From assembly GCA_020850915.1 (NCBI GenBank), contig JADZDV010000091.1:1-6869 (forward strand): a DNA stretch of 6,869 nt, given 5' to 3'. This DNA comes from Chloroflexota bacterium. Its GTDB lineage: Bacteria > Chloroflexota > UBA6077 > JADZDV01. The translations under genes and the position numbers were made by a program. Below, in pieces: positions 1 through 4,841 of this stretch; position 1 is the first letter of the stretch, and each line of letters opens with the position of its first letter. The notes beneath the pieces are model-generated. The model did no database searches. It was not told the origin of the DNA and was given only the letters and a program-made list of their open reading frames with translations.

Positions 1-503
1 GCCAGGCCACCGGCACGGCGCTGCTGGCCGAGGGCGATCGCGCCCGCGAGCTGCGCGCCGAACTGGCCCGCGGCGCGGGACTCCAGGCGGCCTCGCTCGG
101 CCTCGGCGTCGGCCGAGCCGCCAACGAGGCGGCCGTCTCCTATGCCCGCCAGCGGGTCCAGGGCGGCAAGCCGATCATCGAGCACGAAGCGATGGGGACG
201 ATGCTGGCAGACATGGCGACGCGCCTGGAGATGGCGCGCACGCTGACCTGGAAGGCCGCCTGGGCGGTGGATCAGCAGCAGCCGCTCAACGGCCGGCTCG
301 CCGACATGGCGAAGGTTGTGGCGACGGAGGCCGTGCTCGACGTCTGCCGCTGGGCGATGGAGGTTCATGGCGGCTCCGGCATCATGGCCAACCTGCCGAT
401 CGAGCGCTACTTCCGTGACGCCTCGACGCTGCTCCACGCCGACGGCTCGAACCAGGACCACCGTCTGCGGATCCATCGCGCTATCAAAGACGGTCGCTCG
501 TGA
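1..503 (+). CDS. Acyl-CoA dehydrogenase, C-terminal part (5' end outside window)
   Basis: This is the last 166 codons of an acyl-CoA dehydrogenase, an FAD flavoprotein that oxidises acyl-CoA thioesters at the alpha-beta bond and passes electrons to ETF. The reading frame is open from base 3 to the TGA at 501-503, and the start lies left of the window. The visible part is the C-terminal all-alpha domain. The family signature RVQGGKPIIEHE is encoded near 157-192, and the FAD-contacting MEVHGGSGI followed by PIERYFRDA near 358-423. After the RDA motif the usual Y-E-G-T, which carries the catalytic Glu in medium- and short-chain enzymes, reads A-D-G-S (Asp codon 441-443). The substrate therefore cannot be assigned, and catalysis may differ from the standard enzymes. 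The gene converges on the flavin reductase gene, with a strong hairpin between them. Family assignment is firm; the specific role is unknown. Confidence 0.93.
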   Translation, partial: QATGTALLAEGDRARELRAELARGAGLQAASLGLGVGRAANEAAVSYARQRVQGGKPIIEHEAMGTMLADMATRLEMARTLTWKAAWAVDQQQPLNGRLADMAKVVATEAVLDVCRWAMEVHGGSGIMANLPIERYFRDASTLLHADGSNQDHRLRIHRAIKDGRS

Positions 504-507
504 GAGG

Positions 508-549
508 CCGGCCGTAGCGGTCGACGCACCGTCCAGCCGCTACGGCCGG
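508..549. terminator. Strong hairpin between convergent genes, probable bidirectional terminator
   Basis: A perfect 13-bp inverted repeat has arms CCGGCCGTAGCGG (508-520) and CCGCTACGGCCGG (537-549). Inside the loop a second stem, GACG (523-526) with CGTC (530-533), closes on a CAC triloop, so the whole region can fold into one long hairpin. It begins 5 bp after the stop of the acyl-CoA dehydrogenase gene. Its right arm includes the stop codon (540-542) of the opposing flavin reductase gene. The position between convergent genes argues for termination in both directions. Neither side has a clear U-tract, so termination efficiency is an inference. Confidence 0.7.
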
Positions 550-1148
550 TATGTCGGCCGCTCCATGGCGAACATCTCGCCGGGGGCACTGTACAGGCTG
601 CCAACCAGGCGACCAAGCGGTCGGAGCCGCTCCTGATCGATCCGCCCACGGTCGTACAGGTCGTCACGAACCTGAAAACAGACGACTCTGCCAAAGAAGA
701 CGTCGTACTCATGCCCGGGATCGCCAAGGTCTACAGTGCGATGGAGCACGCATTCGAGCGCAATCGGCGCCGCCGCGACGCGCGGCGGCCTCACCAGGTG
801 AGACGGCGCGGGCGTGAGGCCCGCCACTTCGAACTCGCTCATCTCCGAGGGGTAGTCGCCAGCCGTCACGTTCATCTGCTCGGCCAGGTCCATGTCCACG
901 ATGTTCACGACGAACTCGCCCAAAGCCCGGATGTTCGCGCCGGTGTCCTTGAGCCCCTCTCCGCGCGAGACACAGAACATGACGATCGGCGGTTGACTGG
1001 AGGCCGCGTTGAAGAAGCTGAACGGCGCCAGGTTCAGGACGCCGGTCGGACCGATCGTCGAGACCCATGCGATCGGCCGCGGCACGACGGCGCCGGCGAT
1101 GAGCTTGTAGCTGTCCAGCGGCGAGAGCGCCGACGTTTCAATGATCAC
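540..1148 (-). CDS. Flavin reductase-like FMN-binding protein (DIM6/NTAB family)
   Basis: This encodes a 202-residue cytosolic protein of the flavin reductase-like, split-barrel FMN-binding superfamily. Members bind FMN; some reduce flavin with NAD(P)H for a partner oxygenase, and many are uncharacterised flavoproteins. Family landmarks are all present and in order: VPRPIAWVST (residues 22-31), NLAPFSFFNA (39-48), KDTGANI (67-73), EFVVNIV (78-84), NVTAGDYP (93-100), RPPRV (120-124), ALECVLHR (130-137) and the C-terminal RLRPLGRLVGSLY (174-186). The length is normal for the family. The start is GTG, preceded by GGAGG inside the Rieske gene. The first 11 bp overlap the Rieske 3' end, which points to translational coupling. 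This is the last gene of the minus-strand operon, and its stop lies inside the terminator hairpin. No oxygenase partner is visible in the window, so the physiological substrate is unknown. Confidence 0.9.
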   Translation of the reverse strand: MIIETSALSPLDSYKLIAGAVVPRPIAWVSTIGPTGVLNLAPFSFFNAASSQPPIVMFCVSRGEGLKDTGANIRALGEFVVNIVDMDLAEQMNVTAGDYPSEMSEFEVAGLTPAPSHLVRPPRVAAAPIALECVLHRTVDLGDPGHEYDVFFGRVVCFQVRDDLYDRGRIDQERLRPLGRLVGSLYSAPGEMFAMERPTYRP

Positions 1149-1476
1149 GCGTCCTCCATCCGATCAAGACCTGCCGTCCCTGGATTTTCACCTGATATCG
1201 CTGGACTCGCCAGCTCACCGCGGGCCAGACGGCCCGCCCAGTCCTCGGATCCCACTTCCAGCCGTGCCACGGGCAGACAATACAGCCGCCTTCCAGCTTG
1301 CCCCTGTCGAGAGGTCCGCCCGCGTGCAGGCACAGATTGTCGATGGCGTACAGCTCTCCGTCCAGGTTCACGAGAACAATCTCCCGCCTATCGATCTGGA
1401 CCCAGTACATCCGGCCTGGCGGAATCTGGTCCACCCGCGCCACGGGGACGAACGCCTCGGAGTCAGCGTCGCCCAC
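1138..1476 (-). CDS. Small Rieske [2Fe-2S] ferredoxin
   Basis: This encodes a 112-residue soluble Rieske protein that carries one electron on a [2Fe-2S] cluster held by two Cys and two His. Both cluster boxes are intact: C49-L-H51-A-G-G-P-L and C68-P-W-H71-G-W, separated by 16 residues. GELYAIDNLCLHAGGPL and the short length match stand-alone oxygenase-type or NirD-like ferredoxins, not the membrane Rieske subunits: no transmembrane helix or Tat signal is present. The open frame extends further upstream, but that part is antisense-like, arginine/serine-rich and overlaps the S51 gene. The GTG at 1476 is preferred because AGGTGG precedes it by 6 nt and the protein then has family length. It starts 28 bp after the S51 stop and overlaps the flavin reductase start by 11 bp. 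Its electron donor and acceptor are unknown. The co-transcribed NADPH-dependent thioredoxin reductase and flavin reductase are candidate partners by context only. Confidence 0.9.
   Translation of the reverse strand: MGDADSEAFVPVARVDQIPPGRMYWVQIDRREIVLVNLDGELYAIDNLCLHAGGPLDRGKLEGGCIVCPWHGWKWDPRTGRAVWPAVSWRVQRYQVKIQGRQVLIGWRTRDH
1153..1157 (-). promoter_or_regulatory. Shine-Dalgarno site of the flavin reductase gene
   Basis: On the minus strand GGAGG lies 4 nt before the GTG at 1148, inside the Rieske coding sequence. No in-frame ATG lies nearby and the family N-terminus begins just here, so this site decides the GTG start. It also supports coupled translation with the overlapping Rieske gene. 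Confidence 0.7.
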
Positions 1477-1482
1477 GGCCGG

Positions 1483-1488
1483 CCACCT
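1483..1488 (-). promoter_or_regulatory. Shine-Dalgarno site of the Rieske gene
   Basis: The minus strand reads AGGTGG with a 6-nt spacer to GTG at 1476. This is the reason for choosing a 112-residue Rieske protein over the 203-codon open frame that begins at 1749. Confidence 0.6.
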
Positions 1489-1504
1489 GCTGACGCCGCG
1501 TGGC

Positions 1505-2344
1505 TCAGCCCTTCCACAGCAACTGCAGCGGGAAGCTCGCCCCAGCAGTGAACGTCTGCCGGTCACCAGCCCTGATGACCGTGACCTCGCCCACGCCGTG
1601 CACCTGGACGTCTTCGGTCGCGAGGTCCATGACCGCGATCGTGTGCTCGTCGATTCCCAGGAAGACGGTGTCTGTCGGGAGCTGCGCGCGGAGCTCGTCA
1701 AAGCGATCCTGGCCCATGTAGCAACGGGACGTATCCAGCTCGGCGCCACCCTCGGCGTTGTTCCAGTGCGGCACGATCGTCAAGTCCAGGCCGTACTCCG
1801 CCAGGAGATTCAGGCCGGGCGTCCAATGCAGGTCCGTGCCGACTTTGTAGATTTCGTAGACCGGCAGGGTCTGGGCGCTGACCGCCAGCGCCATCGCGCT
1901 CGCCAGCGCCAGCGTGGCGCCCGCCCGCAGCCGCTCGCGGGTCAGACGCCAGACCAGCGAGTCCGCCAGGTGGCGCACGGCGTACGTGGGGCTGCCGGCG
2001 CCGGCAAAGATGTAGTCCGCCCGCGAGATCGGCTCGGCAACCGAGGGGTCGTCCGTCCCGAGCGCGCCACCGCCGCGCCGGCGAGCCGGGATGGTGAACA
2101 TGTGGGGCTTGAAGTTCTGCAGGCTGTGCTCGAAGAACGCGCACACCTTCTCAGCGAGTATCGCGGAATTCGGCTGAAAGCCAGCCGGCGTCTCGATAAC
2201 CGCCACCGGGACCGGCTTCTCATAACGCGCCAACAGCAATTCGTGGACGCGCCGGCCGGCGCGGGCGGTCTCCCCAGAGCCAAATAGCGCCACGCGGCCA
2301 GGCCGCGGCGAGAGGTCTGGCGGGCGATCGGACGTTGGATCCAA
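1505..2344 (-). CDS. Peptidase S51 / cyanophycinase-like, type-1 glutamine amidotransferase-like protein
   Basis: This encodes a 279-residue protein of the S51 / class-I amidotransferase-like fold, whose known members include dipeptidase E and cyanophycinase. Landmarks are the N-terminal strand RVALFGSGET (residues 17-26), the YIFAGAGSPTYAVRHL loop (111-126), which matches the family's F-x-G-G-x-P-like segment, a Ser in ALASAMAL (S149) at the nucleophile elbow, LPVYEIYKVG (160-169), VPHWNN (191-196) and LGIDEHTIAV (229-238) near the end. The usual elbow G-x-S-A-G reads L-A-S-A-M, so both glycines are replaced. Peptidase activity is therefore uncertain, and the protein may belong to a divergent subfamily. 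The start is TTG at 2344; the in-frame stop upstream is the trxB stop itself and no ATG lies near the N-terminus. A GTG at the RVAL segment is the alternative. No good Shine-Dalgarno was found. The gene follows trxB after 42 bp and precedes the Rieske gene by 28 bp. Confidence 0.8.
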   Translation of the reverse strand: MDPTSDRPPDLSPRPGRVALFGSGETARAGRRVHELLLARYEKPVPVAVIETPAGFQPNSAILAEKVCAFFEHSLQNFKPHMFTIPARRRGGGALGTDDPSVAEPISRADYIFAGAGSPTYAVRHLADSLVWRLTRERLRAGATLALASAMALAVSAQTLPVYEIYKVGTDLHWTPGLNLLAEYGLDLTIVPHWNNAEGGAELDTSRCYMGQDRFDELRAQLPTDTVFLGIDEHTIAVMDLATEDVQVHGVGEVTVIRAGDRQTFTAGASFPLQLLWKG

Positions 2345-2386
2345 ACCAGTATCGCTCTGCGTCGGTCGTCCTTGCGCTCTTACGCC

Positions 2387-3352
2387 TCAGCCAGTCGATG
2401 CGTGCGCCGCGTGCTGCTCGCGCGCGCGGTCTTCGAGCTCTTCAATGTAGCGCGTCGCCGCGATCGCCGCGGTCGTCGCATCGCCAACCGCGTTGGTGAT
2501 CTGTCGCACGTACTGGCTCCGAACGTCGCCCGCCGCGAAGATGCCGGGGATCGCCGTCTCCATCTTGTCGTCGGTGAGGATGAAACCCAACGGATCGCGC
2601 ACCACCGCGGGAGGGAGGATCTCGCTGTTTGGCTTGAAGCCGACGTAGATGAACACGCCGCCCACGGGGATCCGCTCGGTCTGACCGGTCTTCAGGTCGC
2701 GCGCGTCGATCCACTCGACCTTGTCCTCGCCGCCGATGCGATCGACCACCACACCGCGGCGCACCTCGATCTTCTCGTTCGCAAACGCGCGGTCCTGCAG
2801 CACCTTCTGCGCCCGGAACTCGCCGCGCCGGTGGAGCAGGTACACCTTGCTGCCATACCGTGTCAGGAACGTCGCTTCCTCGACCGCCGAGTCGCCACCG
2901 CCGATGACGGCGAGCGGCTGATCTCTGAAGAAAGCGCCGTCGCAGATAGCGCAGTAGGAGACGCCGCGACCCGCTAGCTCGATCTCGCCAGGCGCGCCCA
3001 GCTTGCGCGCCTCGCCGCCGGCGCACACGATGATGACCTTGCCACGAAACTCGTCGCCTTCTTCGGTCCGAACGATCCGCTCGTCGCCGTCCACGGCCAG
3101 CTCGCAGACGGTGCCGTACTCGAACTCAGCGCCGAACTCGAGCGCGTGCTCCTCGAACTTGGCCGCCATCTCCTGACCGGTGATGCTCTTGAAGCCAGTG
3201 TAATCCTCAATCAGCTCCGTGTTGAGAAGCTGGCCGCCGGGCCCCATCTTCTCGATGACAACCGTCTTGAGCTTGGCGCGGCCCGCGTAGAGCGCGGCTG
3301 TCAGGCCTGCCGGCCCGGCACCGACGACGATGACGTCGTACCGTTTCAACAT
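2387..3352 (-). CDS. trxB: Thioredoxin reductase (NADPH)
   Basis: This encodes a 321-residue low-molecular-weight thioredoxin reductase, a cytosolic FAD enzyme that passes electrons from NADPH through a redox disulfide to thioredoxin. FAD binding is seen in VVGAGPAGLTAALYAGRA (9-26; GxGxxG at 11-16). The redox centre is C134-A-I-C137-D, a common variant of CATCD. NADPH binding is seen in VIGGGDSAVEEA (149-160) plus HRRGEFRA (174-181), where the HRR arginines contact the 2'-phosphate. IFAAGDVR (271-278) closes the FAD site. The frame is open for 158 further codons upstream, but that part is antisense to the cupredoxin gene. MLKRYDVIVVG is the normal N-terminus, so ATG at 3352 is chosen. The first gene of a likely four-gene operon, it has a promoter candidate about 50 nt upstream of the start. 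The CxxC distinguishes it from TrxR-like ferredoxin-NADP reductases, which lack it. Confidence 0.96.
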   Translation of the reverse strand: MLKRYDVIVVGAGPAGLTAALYAGRAKLKTVVIEKMGPGGQLLNTELIEDYTGFKSITGQEMAAKFEEHALEFGAEFEYGTVCELAVDGDERIVRTEEGDEFRGKVIIVCAGGEARKLGAPGEIELAGRGVSYCAICDGAFFRDQPLAVIGGGDSAVEEATFLTRYGSKVYLLHRRGEFRAQKVLQDRAFANEKIEVRRGVVVDRIGGEDKVEWIDARDLKTGQTERIPVGGVFIYVGFKPNSEILPPAVVRDPLGFILTDDKMETAIPGIFAAGDVRSQYVRQITNAVGDATTAAIAATRYIEELEDRAREQHAAHASTG

Positions 3353-3408
3353 ACGATCCGTGGCCGCTCGTGGACGACGAACGGCGCCCCCTCTGTTGAT
3401 TCGGTTGA

Positions 3409-3437
3409 AGTATACGGTCCTCCCCGGGATGGCACAA
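3409..3437 (-). promoter_or_regulatory. Candidate promoter of the trxB operon
   Basis: On the minus strand TATACT (-10, 3414 to 3409) is preceded by TTGTGC (-35, 3437 to 3432) with a 17-nt spacer. The -10 matches consensus in 5 of 6 positions and the -35 in 3 of 6. It would start RNA near 3402 and give a leader of about 50 nt before the trxB ATG. It is the only AT-rich box of this kind in the local GC-rich sequence on this strand. Confidence 0.5.
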
Positions 3438-3493
3438 CATCGGCCGGTCCGGGATCGCAACCTTTCGCGCGTGAGGTCGTTTATCTCTTCAAG

Positions 3494-3513
3494 AAGCCCT
3501 CCTCTGGGGGCTT
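3494..3513. repeat. Inverted repeat overlapping the rightward -35 box
   Basis: The arms AAGCCC (3494-3499) and GGGCTT (3508-3513) flank an 8-nt centre. The right arm includes the first two bases of the TTGACG -35 box. Just left of it, CTTC-AA-GAAG (3487-3496) forms a second small dyad. A transcription-factor operator is possible because of the position, but no regulator gene is in the window and arms this short can arise by chance. Confidence 0.3.
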
Positions 3514-3540
3514 GACGAGAAAAAGATCGGTCGTTACCAT
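3512..3540 (+). promoter_or_regulatory. Candidate promoter of the cupredoxin-like gene
   Basis: TTGACG (3512-3517) and TACCAT (3535-3540) are separated by exactly 17 nt. Matches to the sigma-70 consensus are 5/6 and 4/6. Transcription would begin near 3547, leaving about 20 nt before the ATG at 3566. Ribosome binding there is weak, with only a GAG at 3553-3555. Confidence 0.55.
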
Positions 3541-3565
3541 CGGACGAGCGTCGAGATAAAGACTC

Positions 3566-4120
3566 ATGAAGCGCCTCATTCCCGTAACGCTGCTCGTCCT
3601 CCTGCTCGCCCTTCCCTCGACCGGCTGGGCCGCGCCCCAATCGTTCGAGGTCGAGATCTCTGACAACAACGACTCCAATGGCTCGGCGTTCAACCCGTCG
3701 ACCATCACCGTGACCGCCGGCTCCACGGTCACCTGGCGCAACACAGGCAGTGCGCCGATCACGGTCACCTCCCGCGACGAGCTGTTCGACTCTCGCACGA
3801 TCGAGCCCGGTAAGAGTTGGAGCCACACCTTTGACGACCCGGGCGTCTACCGCTACTTCTGCGTGCCGCGTCCATGGATGAAGGGCACGGTCGTGGTGGT
3901 CCCGGACGAATCGCCCGCTCGAAACAGCTCGAGTAGCTCGAGCAGCGCTGGCAGCACGAATAGCACGGATGGCTCAACCAGTGCGAATAGCACCAGCTCC
4001 TCCACGACGACATCGGTCGCGACGGCACCGGGCGGGGCGACGACGCCCCCGCTGACGCCTTCCCCTGCTTCGCTCGCGCCTGGCTCGCCCACGGCGCCCG
4101 CGCCCTCGGTCGTCCCCTAG
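3566..4120 (+). CDS. Secreted plastocyanin/cupredoxin-like protein lacking both His copper ligands
   Basis: This encodes a 184-residue exported protein. Residues 1-23 form a signal peptide: MKR, a Leu/Val-rich core at 8-16, then a probable cleavage near A22/A23. Residues 25-113 form a cupredoxin barrel with the plastocyanin-type pattern: SAFNPSTITVTAGSTVTW (40-57), PITVTS (64-69), LFDSRTIEPGKSWSHTF (73-89) and the C-terminal loop YFCVPRPWMKGTVVV (97-111). Relatives bind copper with His in PHTVTS and with Cys, His and Met in C-x-x-H-P-x-M. Here the first His is I65 and the second is R102, while C99 and M105 remain. A normal type 1 copper site is therefore unlikely. Residues 114-184 are a Ser/Thr, then Pro/Ala-rich tail with no membrane anchor or sorting motif. 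It may be a cell-envelope spacer. The gene is divergent from trxB. The fold assignment is strong; its function is unknown. Confidence 0.88.
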   Translation: MKRLIPVTLLVLLLALPSTGWAAPQSFEVEISDNNDSNGSAFNPSTITVTAGSTVTWRNTGSAPITVTSRDELFDSRTIEPGKSWSHTFDDPGVYRYFCVPRPWMKGTVVVVPDESPARNSSSSSSSAGSTNSTDGSTSANSTSSSTTTSVATAPGGATTPPLTPSPASLAPGSPTAPAPSVVP

Positions 4121-4253
4121 CAGCCCTGCCGGCGTGCGAGCCGCGGAAGCCCCCGTCCGCCACCGGGGCGCGGCGCGGCGTCGCTATGACGACTGCACCC
4201 ACCAGGCGGAGCCATCGTGCGCCGCGCGGCAGGCGGTGCGCCTGAGCAAGCTA
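4121..4253. other. Gap between convergent genes, no convincing gene
   Basis: These 133 bp separate the cupredoxin-like gene from the stop of the small membrane protein gene. The region is very GC-rich. It contains a weak 5-bp hairpin (CCCCG 4151-4155, CGGGG 4164-4168, 8-nt loop) and a short palindrome GCCGCGCGGC (4221-4230). Neither is followed by a T-run. No Shine-Dalgarno-led ORF was seen. Confidence 0.5.
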
Positions 4254-4451
4254 TCAGAGGAGCGGCTGGCCCGTTGTCGTCGCCCGGGCCGCGAGCCCCG
4301 GCGGCTCGAGACCCGCCTCGACGCTCGGGCCCGTGCCAAGCAGAAGCGCCATGACAAACAGGCACACAGCCATTCCCGCAACCACCAGATGCACCGCGAC
4401 CAGCAGTGTTGTGCCCCGTGGCCGTGGCGTGAGAGACTGATAGGAGTTCAT
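4254..4451 (-). CDS. Small single-helix membrane protein, unrecognised
   Basis: This ORF encodes 65 residues: a short polar N-terminus with basic residues (MNSYQSLTPRPRG), one hydrophobic helix at about residues 16-39 (LLVAVHLVVAGMAVCLFVMA and LLLG), and a small polar tail ending GQPLL. By the positive-inside rule the N-terminus would face the cytoplasm. About three quarters of third codon positions are G or C, which fits real coding sequence in this window. The open frame continues upstream to 4781, but that part is arginine-rich and antisense to the next gene, so ATG at 4451 is chosen. No clear Shine-Dalgarno precedes it. Only 30 bp separate it from the divergent 93-residue gene. It resembles no family I recognise, and it may be a chance ORF. 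Confidence 0.45.
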   Translation of the reverse strand: MNSYQSLTPRPRGTTLLVAVHLVVAGMAVCLFVMALLLGTGPSVEAGLEPPGLAARATTTGQPLL

Positions 4452-4470
4452 GAGGGGCGTGAGCTTCGCT

Positions 4471-4476
4471 GGAGGG
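4471..4476 (+). promoter_or_regulatory. Strong Shine-Dalgarno before the 93-residue gene
   Basis: GGAGGG lies 5 nt before ATG at 4482. It is one of the clearest ribosome sites in the window and decides between this start and the longer open frame that begins at 4134. Confidence 0.7.
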
Positions 4477-4481
4477 TTTGG

Positions 4482-4763
4482 ATGACGACAGCCGAGCGCG
4501 AAACGCGGGCTCAGGCGCTGCGGGTCAGCGTCATACAGGAAGTGTTCCCTCCCGGCGACCCCATGCACGGCACGCCGCACGCGGTGCTGCAGCGCGTCTT
4601 CACCTTCAGTCTGTCGAAAGGCACGGCCCAGGTGGACCAGACGGATTACGGTCACCCTGGTCGCTTCAACCCCTGTCACGCGCGGCGCCTCCCGGGTCCG
4701 CTCCAGCCGAAGACGAGCCAGCTCGTCGCGGCGGCTGAAGCGCTCGCCGCGCTGCTGGACTGA
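4482..4763 (+). CDS. Hypothetical 93-residue protein
   Basis: This encodes a small soluble protein that I do not recognise. It has no signal peptide, membrane helix or complete metal-binding motif. Residues 11-20 (QALRVSVIQE) and 34-47 (AVLQRVFTFSLSKG) look like beta strands. The middle is His/Pro/Gly-rich (PGDPMHGTPH at 24-33, DYGHPGRFNPCHARRLPG at 55-72) with one Cys (C65). The last 14 residues (QLVAAAEALAALLD) form an alanine-rich helix. The start is supported by GGAGGG 5 nt upstream, and more than 80% of codons end in G or C, as in true genes here. The open frame upstream to 4134 is arginine-rich and antisense-like, so it is excluded. The gene lies 78 bp before the persulfide dioxygenase-rhodanese gene on the same strand and could be co-transcribed with it. 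A role in sulfur metabolism is only a guess from context. Confidence 0.65.
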   Translation: MTTAERETRAQALRVSVIQEVFPPGDPMHGTPHAVLQRVFTFSLSKGTAQVDQTDYGHPGRFNPCHARRLPGPLQPKTSQLVAAAEALAALLD

Positions 4764-4841
4764 GCGGTTCAGGAGACACACGGGAGCAGCGTAGGCTCGT
4801 TCTGTCGAGATTGTGCCTCGCCAAGCAGCCCGAAAGGGGCC

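Noticed and set aside
1477..1749. Upstream extension of the Rieske frame
   Set aside because: It overlaps the S51 gene in another frame and is Ser/Arg-rich. The GTG at 1476 has a good ribosome site and gives family length.
711..2287. Long plus-strand ORFs opposite the flavin reductase, Rieske and S51 genes
   Set aside because: The products are Arg/Pro/Ala-rich without domains. They exist because GC-rich coding DNA has few stops on the opposite strand.
3353..3826. 158-codon upstream extension of the trxB reading frame
   Set aside because: It is antisense to the cupredoxin-like gene, lacks any domain and crosses the divergent promoters. MLKRYDVIVVG at 3352 is the normal family N-terminus.
4151..4168. 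CCCCG/CGGGG hairpin as terminator of the cupredoxin-like gene
   Set aside because: The stem has only 5 bp with an 8-nt loop and no T-run follows, which is expected by chance at this GC content.
4134..4481. Longer version of the 93-residue gene
   Set aside because: The product is extremely Arg-rich and antisense to the small membrane ORF, and there is no ribosome site near 4134. GGAGGG sits right before ATG 4482.
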